Shown: one piece after another, positions 29,054 through 38,817 of the stretch | Position numbering within the stretch: the first letter of the stretch is position 1 | Layout: each line of letters starts with the position of its first letter | DNA from: Bacteroidota bacterium | GTDB taxonomy: Bacteria > Bacteroidota > Bacteroidia > Chitinophagales > Saprospiraceae | Direction: 5' to 3' | Assembly (NCBI GenBank): GCA_003045895.1 | Contig: PZPC01000027.1 | Location: forward strand, 1 to 61,328 | Length of the DNA stretch: 61,328 nt | Notes under the pieces: model-generated | The model's input: the letters and a program-made list of their open reading frames with translations, nothing else | What the model was told of the DNA's origin: nothing | The model's database searches: none | Position numbers and translations under genes: made by a program

Positions 29054-32000
29054 TTACTGTTTGATCACCTTTCCCGCCCAAACCGGTATACCCTCATCCA
29101 GGACTTTCACGAAATAGACGCCGGCGGGTAGCGCCTCAATCGACAAGATCTGCTCTGCGGTGCCCGCCACCAGGGGTTGTTGCTGCACCACGCGTCCGTA
29201 GAGATCCAGGATTTGGAGCTGGCCCTGGCTCGGGGTGGCCCCGTCGAAGCGGAGGGTCAGTTCGCCGGTGGTGGGATTGGGGAAGAAGTGGATGCTGGGC
29301 CCTTGTTTTGGGTCGTCCACTTTCGTCAACAATCGCCCGCCAAAGCAGAAGTAATCGATTTGAGCACTGGAACGGGTATCCACTCCGCCCTGTTCGTCTA
29401 CGAGGGCATTGGTGACATAAACGACCGGCTGCACCAAAGCGCCCTGCATGGCGTTGCCGCAGGCGTCCACCTCGGGATAGTCCTCGAGGTCGTAAGGAAT
29501 TTGGATATCGTACCATTCTCCCCAATCCAGCGCGTCGAGTGAGATGGTGGCCAGGGTGAGGGCATCGTCCAGCATCCCATCCCTTCCCAAACCGACCACA
29601 ATGCGGTCGCAGGGTCTTGGCCGTCCGCCACTTGTCATATCCTTGGCCCGCAGGGTAATCATTCCCGTATCCCGTTCCAAACAAATCGGATCCAGGGGGG
29701 TCAGGGCATCGCCCCCTTCCAAGTTGCCCGCAAGGGAAATCGTCCAGGCATTGAGGCTGCCGCCAGCGCCTTCGATGACCACTGGTTCCCCGCTGGCAGC
29801 CATCCAGTTTTCGGACAAGCCGCCGGAACCCAGCACGCCTCCCTCTGCACCGAGGTTGAAGCCGGGGTTATCGAAAACCGATGCATCGCAAATGGGGAAC
29901 GGCGTACAGGTCACCTGAACCGTCCTCGACTTAACGGCCATGGCACAGACCGTGCCATCCGATTTTTTGCGGATGACGGACATGACAATGGTATAGGTGC
30001 CACTACTGGCGAAATTCTGGCAGAAGGTCTGGTTGCCAAACGTGGCGCCCACCGGCGGATTGCTAATGCTGCCAATATGCCACGATACAGAATCACAATC
30101 ACTGAGGGCAACGGGTGCAAAGCAAGCTTGACAAGCCAGGTTGGAAGTCACGCTGGCAAAACCTTTTTTCACGGCCTTCATGAACGCCGCTTCATCGCAG
30201 GGACAAGGATCCGGGCAATCCACCCGGAACCGGACGATGCAGGGGCATTCCTGCACCCCACAATGCCCGACCAGCCTAAGCTCATAGGAACCGGGGGTGG
30301 CGTACCACGCGGGCAAAATACTGATGCTAAAGTATGGATTGGCGGTTGTGGTACTGGATGCAACGGGCGTAGTGGTATTGGGAAGTCGGTACAGTTGCCA
30401 GCTCACCTGAGCGGTAGCCGGGCAATTGGGCCCAGCACACTGGAACGAGCCCGTGAGTTGAATGCTCCTGCCGGGTGCCGGGCAACCCAAGGTTATTTCG
30501 GGCGCATCGCAAAAAGCCGATGACCCTTGTACATCTCGGTTAAGTGGAAAGAACAAGGAAGAGAAGGTACCACAGTAGCAGTCCGCACAATCCAGCGTAA
30601 TGGTCTCACAAACCAGTTTTTCATTACAGTTGATCCCAGTAGCAGTATCCCTTTCAATAGCCAGATAGCAAATGGTGTAGGTACCGCTACCCGAGTAATT
30701 GTAAGTAACAGAACTACCCGGTGGGTAAGGCCCTTGCTGCGTGCTGGGATAGTTCCAATCGATCCATTCGATGTAGCCGTCACAGCCATCAAAACCACCA
30801 ATATCCAGAGTGGCGGTACATAGCTGCTGATCAATACTGAGCGTGACGTTGTTTTCCAGGTTCTCACAGAATTCTTCTTCGGAAGCACAGCATACACAAG
30901 GCTCTCGTATCCAGGTTACCTTGCAAACACAGGTATCCAGTCCATCGGCAGAAATGGTCATCAAATTAAGGCAGTAGAGGCCGGGGTCGGCAATGGAATC
31001 TTTCAGGAAGGTAAACGACGTAAAATTGGTCGTAATGCCACCTTGGGTAGTCAAATCAGGCATGACCAATTCCCAGAAGACTTCTGTTTCTTCGCAAGGC
31101 TCACCCGTTAGGGGGTCAGCAAAACCAAAATAACCGAAGACCGTCACATCCTCCGCCGGGCAGCCAAAAGAAGGGATGAAACCCACCCGCGGGTCGCAGG
31201 ACACCGGATACTCCTCATTGCCGTGGAACAGGGCCAGCTCGGATTTGCAGACACAACACGGGCTGATGAACAAATTGTACACATTCGAGGTGTCACTGCA
31301 TCCCTGACAGCTCACCACAATATAAATATCATTGAAACCATAAACCAGCGGAGGAACCACATTTCCGGTGAGATTCAAAGTCAGTCCGGTAAAAAACGAT
31401 GTTGAGACGCCGTTGACAAACCATTGCACGACGTAACCGGGGTTGGGTACCAATGGTGGTGTGATGGTTCCCGTATCGCAGATCGTATCGCATCCCACTG
31501 GAAAAAGGATGGTCGAGGGCGTTTCCCGAATATGGAAAAGGTTGTTATTGGTACCGGAACAACCGCTCTCCTCATTGGTGGCCGTTACCGTATAAAAACC
31601 AGCCTGAGAGGTGGTCATGGTAGCACCCGTCACTCCGTTGTTCCACACGTAGACGTAATTGCCCGGAGGCGACGCCGACGCCGTAAAAGTATAGGGCGTA
31701 CCTGCGCAGAGAATACCCGCAGGTCCACTCACCGTCACCATCGGATTGAGGTACACGATGACACAGAAAGTATCCTTAGCCATACAGCCTGTGTGTATGT
31801 CGGTCACCGTTAGCACAAATTGGTATTCCCCGGGTTGCGTTACCGTTGCGTTGGCATCGTACAACGTATTAGGACTAAAGGTAACGGATCCGGCAGGGGT
31901 AGCCGTCCAATTGAACAGGTAATTTGAGTTAGGGCCACCTGCGTTCGCCAGGGCAATATTGTAGGGGCCATTGCCGGATCTACATTGCACGGTTTCGCCT

Positions 32001-35000
32001 TCGATCTTTGCCTTGGGTTTCGGATGATAAACAACCGGTACAGTATTGGATTTTACCAGGCAATTGTTGTTTTGGCTATCATTTGCGGTGACGTAATAAT
32101 TACCCGCTGCATTGAATTGGCACAACTGATAGGTAGCCGTGCTCGACCCAACGGGAATGCCATTCTGGTACCATTGGTAATTGGTAAAGCCCGTAGCGGG
32201 AGTTGCACTTAAAGTAGCCGGCGGCAGACAGTCCTGGCAAATCGCTAATGGTGCCAACGTTAATGGCCGGGGTGTCACCACCGTGACGGGTAACGTAGCG
32301 GTGTAAGTACAGCCCAGGTCATCCGTGAGGGTCAACCCGATCTGAGGGTTCGTTGGTGACCCACCAAAGGCGTACTGCAAGGTCGGTTCCTGGGAAACAG
32401 CTACTCCTCCGACCGTCCATTCGTATTGGAGAATATTAGGGCCGTTCAATACATAATTGTAGGCATAGATTTGGTCTTTGCAAACGACCTGCGGCCCTGT
32501 TATCGTAAGAGGAACAGTAGCAAAATTAAAGGTAAATGATTTGCTATCAATGCAGACTTTTCCGCTAGCAGGATCGGTCACGGTCATCGTCAGCATGACC
32601 GTTGGGTTACAATTGGAGGTGGTGTTAAAGATATAGGTATCTCCCGTGGAGGGCGTCGTTGGGGTACCACAACTGGTGGTCCAGTTCACGCCTGTAACAT
32701 TCCAATCGCCCAGGGTTTGGGAGGCGTTGATCAGCGTAACCGTATTTGCCCCATTGGCACCGCACTGCACGCTGTAAAGAAAATCGGCCACCAGTGGAAC
32801 ATAAACTTTGATGGTCTCCGTAAAGGTGCAATTGTTACAATTAATAATTGACCTTACCAAATAAGTACCAGGAGTGGCATAAGTGTGGGTCACCGAATTG
32901 ACGCCAGCAGAAGTATAAGTCCCTACTACATTTGGACTACCATCGCCAAAACTCCACAGTACGGTGTTACTGCTACATCCCACCCCAACATTCACGGTGA
33001 AAGTCTTGGGGTTGCAAGCGGTTATCGGATTTCCTTGAACTTCGGAAATTGCACTGAATGGGTTTACACCAACACAACCTCCTCCTCCACCCGTACAATC
33101 GTATTGAATCACCGTAATGACATTGGAAGTCGCTATACAGCCATTACAAGTCACCACCACGTAATAACTACCCGCTGAGGTAGCCGTATAGGTTGGGGAA
33201 TTGGTCCCTACAGGATTGCTGCTGTTGTATTTGTACCATTGATAAGAACAGCCCGAACTAGGCGAGTAAGCCTGCAAGGTAACCGCAGGCGTCGTAGTAA
33301 GGCACCACCCCAACGGATCTCCTGTAGAAATGGCAACAGTAGGTACAACTTCCGGAATCACCGTATAGGTTGCTACCGAGATGCAGCCATCCTGGAACAT
33401 GATCTGGATGGTATAAGTCCCCGGTTTGGTTACATTAATAACCTGTGAGGTGGAGGAGGAAGGCCCAAACCATTGATAACTGGTTACAATTCCGCTAGTG
33501 GGCGTGGCCGTTAATTGCAGGTTCCCTAAGCATAGACTTCCCGTTTTTGTAATATTTGTGGGCGGCGGGTTGGTCTTGGTTACATTGATGATATTGCTGG
33601 TACCGCTACAATTGGCCACGGTGATGGTACCCGTAGCGTGAATTTCATACATTGCCGTAGTGGTTCCCTGACCACTCACCAGAGACACCGCCGGAGAGGT
33701 GCTCCAGGTGTACGGGCCATTGCTGCCCGGCAAAACCGTGACCGTGGTTTTCCCTCCTATACAGGCCGTTCTGGGCGCAGGAGGCAACATAGGCAAGGGC
33801 TCCCTGGTAATGGTTAGACTGGTTGTACCTGGGCAATCGTTTACCCTTTGGGTAACCTGTAACGTCCACGGGCCGGTGCCCGTAAAACTTACGGAAGCAC
33901 TTTCATTATTGGGCCCATAAGGGGAAATAGTCCCTGTACCTGGCCCGCTAAAACTCCAGACAAAGTCGCCACCAGAGAGGGTGCTACTGGCCGTATAATC
34001 GTACAATTGGTTCGGGCAAACCACCAGCGGCCCACTGATCGTATTCAAGACAGGAGCAGGGTTGACGACCACTGTTACTGTTGCAGATGGATTACAGAAG
34101 GCTGTCGGGCCAGGACTGAGCGGCGTGGCCATAACGGTGTAACTGCCTGGTGTTAGCCAATTGACAGCGGTTAAAACACCCGTCGTTGAACTGATCGTAT
34201 AATCCGTCCCAGCCGTTCCAGAGCTTACCGTCCAGGTGGCTGTTCCGCCAGAAGTAACCAGGTAAACATTGCCCGGTACGCCCTCACAGACCTGCGAAGG
34301 TCCGCTAATCGTAAATTTGTTCTTTACATTTACCACCAAGGTAGTATCGCCGTCGCAGCCAGAAAAGGGATTGGAGTAAGAGCAGCTGATGGTTCCGATG
34401 CCGGGAGCGTTGCCCCAATCTACCGTAATACTGGGGGTGTTTAAATTAGGGCTGATGATTACCCCACCAGCACCGCTGACGTTCCAGGTGTAAAATGTTC
34501 CTGGCATGGCCGGCAGGGAGTAGGTTGCAGTTGTTCCCACACAGACGGAGTTGGGGCCATTGATCGGTATATTGTCCCACAAAACCGGCACATTCAGTGT
34601 TGCTGAATTCCCGCATACCCCCCCACAACCCGTGGTTACGGATACTGATCCAGGAAAAGTAGCTGGTGCAGATTGGTTCCAGTCTACCGTAATCGTACTG
34701 CCATTGTTGGCAATGATGGTACCGCCATTGACCGTCCAATTGTAGGGCGCACAACCAGGGCTTACGAAATAGGTAATCGTATCCCGGGGGCAGAGCATTT
34801 CCTTGCAGTTCAATGAAGTGATGGTGGGCCCTGTATCCGCCAAGACCGTGATGATGGCCGTCGCTGTGTCTGTGCAACCACAGGGTGTTTCCATAAACTC
34901 CGTGGCGCCATTGGAAACCGTCAGTACTACCGTATAAGTGCCCGGCAAGGGGTAGCTATGGGCAGGTGGATGTTCGGCGGTAGAGCTGGTGCCATCGCCA

Positions 35001-37543
35001 AAATCCCAATAATAAATATTGCCCCCCGAGGAGGTATTGGAGAAATTCACCAGTTGGTTCGAACAAATTATCGCACCCGGTGCAACCAAAAAGGCCGCCG
35101 TGGGTGAATCCAACAAACAGATTTCCTGCGTGAGGGTATCGCGGCACGTCCCGCTCGCATCGGTAACAATAACCTGAAGATAGCCCTGGCTACCGCTGCC
35201 CCAGGTAATTACGCCCGGGTTGCCCGTCAGGGAAGCGGGCGTACCACCTGTAACCGACCAAGTGTAGCTAAACCCGGGCAGATTGGGGACGACGTAATAG
35301 CTTTGCAGACTATTTTTACAAGCAATACGCCTCCTTATTTCCAAACCATTGGGAATATGGACGGCAGAGTCGCCCCGACAGGTGATATCACCAGGGCACG
35401 GGGTGATGCTATCAAGCTGTACTAAACTAAATTCCGGACAGCAAATTGCCGTACCACAATTGACCGTCACGGAGAAAGCACAGGTCGCGGTATTGCCACA
35501 ATCATCCGTGGCCGTCCAGGTGACGGATGTCGTACCTGAAGGGTATGTACCACTTGCATTGGCGGTATTGTTGAAACTATTGACCAAATCCACCGACAGA
35601 TCACAGTTGTCCGAGGTAGAGGGGCTCGTCACGTAGACATTGGCGGTACATATCCCGTTCGATCCGGTGATGCCCGTCACCGTGATATCTTGCGGACAAT
35701 TTGTCAAGCCGGGAGGGATATTATCGATGACCGTAATGGTTTGCACACAGGTATGCGCCTGTCCGCATTCGTCGGTTACCGACCAGGTGCGATCAATAGT
35801 GGCGTTGCAGGGCATGGTGCCACTGACCACATCCACGTAAGTGATGTTGGGTGCAAATCCGGAGCAGGCTCCCGTCAGGGTAGCAAATCCGGTGGTGGCA
35901 GGGCCAGTGCTGGTATTGCAAGCCACCGTAATATCTGGCGGACAGCTGAATACCGGCGATTGTGGGTATTTGATCACCACCGTTTTACAGAGGGTATTGC
36001 TACAGTCTGCTCCGTTGACGGTAAGACAAACATTGTAGGTGCCACACTGCGCAGGATAGGTGTAAAAGGGGTTGGTGGCAACAGAAGTTTGCGGAATACC
36101 GAGCACGGTAAGACCGAAATTCCAGGAATAGCTCAGCGGTGCAGGCCCGGTGGAGGTATTGGTGAAACTGACCGAGGGGTCACAGTTGGGAAATTCAAAG
36201 GTAAAATCGGCTGCACAGGGTAAGGAACTGCTACAGGCGTCGCCCTGTTGCCAGGTGCGGAGGCTCCCCGTCAGGTTGACCCCCTCCGGCACCTCGTAGA
36301 AATTGGCCTCGGGCAGCAGTGGGCCGTTGAAAAGCGTGCTGGTCGGTTCTAACACATCAGCGCCGTCACGGGCCACGCAAGAGGACAAATCCAGGTCGGT
36401 CACCGCCACGAAGGCGCATCCCCCACCGAACCCAACGATAGGAATAGACCGGCTATCAGCGAAGGCCAGTTGGTTGTCCGACAGCAAGGAGAGCGTCCCA
36501 CCAGTTTGGGAGGTAGCATTGCCGTTTAACAATTTCACATCCACCAATTCGGGGGTCCCATCGTTTTCCGTCAAGCGGAAGACGCAAGGCTCGAAGGTCA
36601 TCGCTTTTTTGCCTGACAGATAGAGGTCTCCGTTAGCGGCAGCATGGAGCACCTGACTCACTTCCGCCGCACCAGAGATGGTGTAGTCCCAAAGCCCGAT
36701 CAAATCGGCATCAAACTTCATGAGGTGTACCTGGGAATTTTGGGACGCTTTGCCAACGGCGTAAATATCGCCGCCATCTCCCTGGGCCAGATCCGTGATG
36801 GAGAAAGGAAATTCGGGGGTTGCCCCGGCGAAAGGTTCCCCCGCATTGTTGGTGCGCATGAGGATTCCCTGGGTTTCCAGGTTGGCGGCAATGAGCAGAT
36901 CGCCATTGGGTAAGGCTTCCAGGTCGCGCGCATACTTGTTGCCGGAAAAGAAGAGGGGGCCGGTGTATAGTTTTTCGAAGTTGATGTTGCCGCTGTCGTC
37001 TACATTGAGCAGCACCATATCGGTATTCATGGTCATGGCGTCCGTTTGGGAACCCAGGACGTAATAGGGAAAACCGGGATGTTGTGGCGCCGGGTTTTTG
37101 ACGATTTTCAGAAAGGCGTCGTTGCCCGGGTTGTCGTAGGAGCGGACCCAGGCAAAGGTACCCGTGGCCGTGACCGAGCCCATGATGCTCTTGCTGTTGG
37201 CGCCTGCCGGCAGGGTGTGCCCCACCACCAGCAGGTTGCCCGCGGGCGTCAGCACGGCAGCTGTCCAGGCGGAGGCCGTGTTCAGGCTCAGCGTCCAGAC
37301 CAGTGCGCCGGCAGCGTCCAGGCGGGTAACGGTGGCGCGCCGGGGCTGGCCAGCGGTGACTTCGCCACTGCCCAGCACGTAATAGCTGGATCCGCTGGGG
37401 ATGACCTGGGCGAACGACTCGTCGAGCGCGGTACCAAAGACGCGGTCAAATTGGGCGTGCCCCGGCACCGCCAGCAGCAACAACAGACACGTGGATACCA
37501 GCGTAGTGCTGAACAGGGAAATGGGGAGGTGTCTGGATTTCAT
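29054..37543 (-). CDS. Giant T9SS-exported surface protein with PKD, HYR and Ig-like repeats
   Basis: The protein has 2829 residues from the ATG at 37543 (MKSRHLPISL); the longer open frame upstream runs through the leader and repeats. Signal peptide 1-30 (ends GHA-QF). About 31-440 is a propeller-like region of repeated short strands. About 445-530 is a PKD domain (YSWNFG). About 530-700 holds two HYR-like units (FSCPPDITVAC, CPQDITV, TWTATDDCGNTATCAFSV). About 700-2500 is a long series of PKD/Ig-like modules (YYWDFGDGTSS, VLWSFGDGSPNV), many Cys-paired. The T9SS type A sorting domain fills the last 80 residues (FFPNPTTGELTL, ending VWAGKVIKQ). It is likely an adhesin or matrix protein. It is intact, flanked on both sides by R1 repeats, and preceded by a G9 tract. 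Confidence 0.9.
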   Translation of the reverse strand: MKSRHLPISLFSTTLVSTCLLLLLAVPGHAQFDRVFGTALDESFAQVIPSGSSYYVLGSGEVTAGQPRRATVTRLDAAGALVWTLSLNTASAWTAAVLTPAGNLLVVGHTLPAGANSKSIMGSVTATGTFAWVRSYDNPGNDAFLKIVKNPAPQHPGFPYYVLGSQTDAMTMNTDMVLLNVDDSGNINFEKLYTGPLFFSGNKYARDLEALPNGDLLIAANLETQGILMRTNNAGEPFAGATPEFPFSITDLAQGDGGDIYAVGKASQNSQVHLMKFDADLIGLWDYTISGAAEVSQVLHAAANGDLYLSGKKAMTFEPCVFRLTENDGTPELVDVKLLNGNATSQTGGTLSLLSDNQLAFADSRSIPIVGFGGGCAFVAVTDLDLSSCVARDGADVLEPTSTLFNGPLLPEANFYEVPEGVNLTGSLRTWQQGDACSSSLPCAADFTFEFPNCDPSVSFTNTSTGPAPLSYSWNFGLTVLGIPQTSVATNPFYTYPAQCGTYNVCLTVNGADCSNTLCKTVVIKYPQSPVFSCPPDITVACNTSTGPATTGFATLTGACSGFAPNITYVDVVSGTMPCNATIDRTWSVTDECGQAHTCVQTITVIDNIPPGLTNCPQDITVTGITGSNGICTANVYVTSPSTSDNCDLSVDLVNSFNNTANASGTYPSGTTSVTWTATDDCGNTATCAFSVTVNCGTAICCPEFSLVQLDSITPCPGDITCRGDSAVHIPNGLEIRRRIACKNSLQSYYVVPNLPGFSYTWSVTGGTPASLTGNPGVITWGSGSQGYLQVIVTDASGTCRDTLTQEICLLDSPTAAFLVAPGAIICSNQLVNFSNTSSGGNIYYWDFGDGTSSTAEHPPAHSYPLPGTYTVVLTVSNGATEFMETPCGCTDTATAIITVLADTGPTITSLNCKEMLCPRDTITYFVSPGCAPYNWTVNGGTIIANNGSTITVDWNQSAPATFPGSVSVTTGCGGVCGNSATLNVPVLWDNIPINGPNSVCVGTTATYSLPAMPGTFYTWNVSGAGGVIISPNLNTPSITVDWGNAPGIGTISCSYSNPFSGCDGDTTLVVNVKNKFTISGPSQVCEGVPGNVYLVTSGGTATWTVSSGTAGTDYTISSTTGVLTAVNWLTPGSYTVMATPLSPGPTAFCNPSATVTVVVNPAPVLNTISGPLVVCPNQLYDYTASSTLSGGDFVWSFSGPGTGTISPYGPNNESASVSFTGTGPWTLQVTQRVNDCPGTTSLTITREPLPMLPPAPRTACIGGKTTVTVLPGSNGPYTWSTSPAVSLVSGQGTTTAMYEIHATGTITVANCSGTSNIINVTKTNPPPTNITKTGSLCLGNLQLTATPTSGIVTSYQWFGPSSSTSQVINVTKPGTYTIQIMFQDGCISVATYTVIPEVVPTVAISTGDPLGWCLTTTPAVTLQAYSPSSGCSYQWYKYNSSNPVGTNSPTYTATSAGSYYVVVTCNGCIATSNVITVIQYDCTGGGGGCVGVNPFSAISEVQGNPITACNPKTFTVNVGVGCSSNTVLWSFGDGSPNVVGTYTSAGVNSVTHTYATPGTYLVRSIINCNNCTFTETIKVYVPLVADFLYSVQCGANGANTVTLINASQTLGDWNVTGVNWTTSCGTPTTPSTGDTYIFNTTSNCNPTVMLTMTVTDPASGKVCIDSKSFTFNFATVPLTITGPQVVCKDQIYAYNYVLNGPNILQYEWTVGGVAVSQEPTLQYAFGGSPTNPQIGLTLTDDLGCTYTATLPVTVVTPRPLTLAPLAICQDCLPPATLSATPATGFTNYQWYQNGIPVGSSTATYQLCQFNAAGNYYVTANDSQNNNCLVKSNTVPVVYHPKPKAKIEGETVQCRSGNGPYNIALANAGGPNSNYLFNWTATPAGSVTFSPNTLYDANATVTQPGEYQFVLTVTDIHTGCMAKDTFCVIVYLNPMVTVSGPAGILCAGTPYTFTASASPPGNYVYVWNNGVTGATMTTSQAGFYTVTATNEESGCSGTNNNLFHIRETPSTILFPVGCDTICDTGTITPPLVPNPGYVVQWFVNGVSTSFFTGLTLNLTGNVVPPLVYGFNDIYIVVSCQGCSDTSNVYNLFISPCCVCKSELALFHGNEEYPVSCDPRVGFIPSFGCPAEDVTVFGYFGFADPLTGEPCEETEVFWELVMPDLTTQGGITTNFTSFTFLKDSIADPGLYCLNLMTISADGLDTCVCKVTWIREPCVCCASEEEFCENLENNVTLSIDQQLCTATLDIGGFDGCDGYIEWIDWNYPSTQQGPYPPGSSVTYNYSGSGTYTICYLAIERDTATGINCNEKLVCETITLDCADCYCGTFSSLFFPLNRDVQGSSAFCDAPEITLGCPAPGRSIQLTGSFQCAGPNCPATAQVSWQLYRLPNTTTPVASSTTTANPYFSISILPAWYATPGSYELRLVGHCGVQECPCIVRFRVDCPDPCPCDEAAFMKAVKKGFASVTSNLACQACFAPVALSDCDSVSWHIGSISNPPVGATFGNQTFCQNFASSGTYTIVMSVIRKKSDGTVCAMAVKSRTVQVTCTPFPICDASVFDNPGFNLGAEGGVLGSGGLSENWMAASGEPVVIEGAGGSLNAWTISLAGNLEGGDALTPLDPICLERDTGMITLRAKDMTSGGRPRPCDRIVVGLGRDGMLDDALTLATISLDALDWGEWYDIQIPYDLEDYPEVDACGNAMQGALVQPVVYVTNALVDEQGGVDTRSSAQIDYFCFGGRLLTKVDDPKQGPSIHFFPNPTTGELTLRFDGATPSQGQLQILDLYGRVVQQQPLVAGTAEQILSIEALPAGVYFVKVLDEGIPVWAGKVIKQ

Positions 37544-37660
37544 AGTGGGAGATGCATTAAAGGGTGAATCCTTAAATCTAGCACCTTCTCCCCTGCTTCT
37601 TTGGAGATATATAGATTCGGCGCCTTTCGGGTGGGATTCGGCGGGGAGGAGTTTATATTC
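37544..37660 (-). repeat. Shared 5' leader, copy 2
   Basis: The copy of the leader described at 25445-25565, directly upstream of the giant gene. ATTTAAGGATTCACCCTT precedes ATGCATCTCCCACTATGA, in which a 5-codon frame ends in a TGA that overlaps the giant gene's ATG. No standard TAnnTTTG box was found in it. Confidence 0.7.
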
Positions 37661-37669
37661 GGGTAGATT

Positions 37670-37678
37670 GGGGGGGGG
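37670..37678. repeat. Homopolymeric G9 tract upstream of the giant gene
   Basis: Nine consecutive G (C on the coding strand) lie about 127 bp upstream of the giant gene's start. Tracts of this length slip readily during replication, so the spacing between upstream signals and the gene could vary between cells. Confidence 0.7.
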
Positions 37679-37732
37679 CGCAGGGGGGTAACCACAGAGG
37701 GCAGAGAGGTGACACAGGCCACCAAGGGGTTT

Positions 37733-38031
37733 TAACCACACAGGGCACGGAGGTGACAGAGGGCACATAGGAGGCCACCAAGGGGTTTAACCACAAAGGG
37801 CATGGAGGTGACAAAGGTCACATAGGGGGACTTGCCACCAAGGCGCCAAAGGCACCAAGTTTTTTTGGCCACGGAGACGCAGCGGCACGGAGGGAGGAGG
37901 TAACCACACAGGGCACAGAGGTGACAAAGAGCACATAGATTTAGCCTATTTCCCTTTGTGTACTTTGTTCTCTTTGTGTGCTTTGTGGTTCTTTTTCTGC
38001 CACAAAAGCACCAAAGGCACGAAAAGTTGCC
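37733..38031. repeat. Composite repeat family R1, copy 2
   Basis: The same units and order as at 28571-28995: GCCACCAAGGCGCCAAAGG, GGCCACGGAGACGCAGCGG, CACACAGGGCA, then the hairpin ACAAAGAGCACATA / TTGTGTACTTTGT (about 37923-37973) and the inverted CTTTGTGGTTC motif. It has the same orientation as copy 1, so the giant gene lies between direct repeats about 9.2 kb apart. Together with the leader and the G9 tract it fills the 629-bp gap 37544-38172; no gene was seen. Confidence 0.8.
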
Positions 38032-38172
38032 GGAATTACGATCAAAACACCACCACCCTAAAAGCTTTCCCGCGTCGGAATGCGGCATAGGTCATCCGTT
38101 GACGGCTGCGCTTTGTTCGCTGCTGGCTTCTCTTAGTTACCGCTTCATTATTTGATTTACAACTAAATTTGA

Positions 38173-38604
38173 CTACTTGGGTATCTCCACGTAGTCTGTA
38201 AAGGAAGATATATCTCCAAGTCCAGATGCCATAGAAGCAAGTTTTTCCCATATTTTGTCGTCGCCCCAATCTTCTGGAGATGCTTCATCATGAGGATAAA
38301 TTCTATTACGGTCTTCAATGGTATCGAAGGTTAGAATCATGGCATACTTGTTTATTCTACTTCCTCTATCTCCTTTAGCTAAAGCAAACTGTTGACCTTT
38401 GATTCTATTGTAAATAGGTGCAATTTCTGTGAGCACAAATTTTTCAAATTCATTTGGGTCAACGTTTTCCTTAAGCTCAATTTGATGGATTGCAATAACT
38501 TGCTTGGAAGCTTTTGTTTGATCTGTTTGATCTGCTTAATTAGAACAGGACAAAGCGATTAGGCTAATCAGAATTAGTGCGCTAAAAATTTTAATTGGCT
38601 TCAT
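38173..38604 (-). pseudogene. ABM/NIPSNAP-like lipoprotein gene interrupted by a stop codon
   Basis: Reading from the ATG at 38604 gives a complete lipoprotein signal, MKPIKIFSALILISLIALSC, then SN and an in-frame TAA (38538-38536). Without a change of frame it continues ADQTDQTKASKQVIAIHQIE and on to the end, YVEIPK, 144 codons in all. The body (IHQIELKENVDPNEFEKFVL, then KYAMILTFDTIEDRNRIY) has the pattern of dimeric alpha-beta barrel (ABM/NIPSNAP/Dabb) proteins. A single base change at codon 23 would restore it. It is AT-richer than its neighbours. Either a recent pseudogene or a sequencing error. Confidence 0.7.
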
Positions 38605-38817
38605 TTTTAGAAATTTTGATTTTAAGTATTTACACCCAAATCTGCAAAACCATACCCACTCCCACTCACCCAATACAAATTCGGCATCCCTTTTCCCTAC
38701 ATTCAATCAGCAAAAATATAAATTCGGTAAAAATGATGGTGAAAGACGGACCGAGGGTAAGAATGCTTATCTTTCGGGTATAGGTTACTATCAACAACAC
38801 GACCCAACACCCTGACC

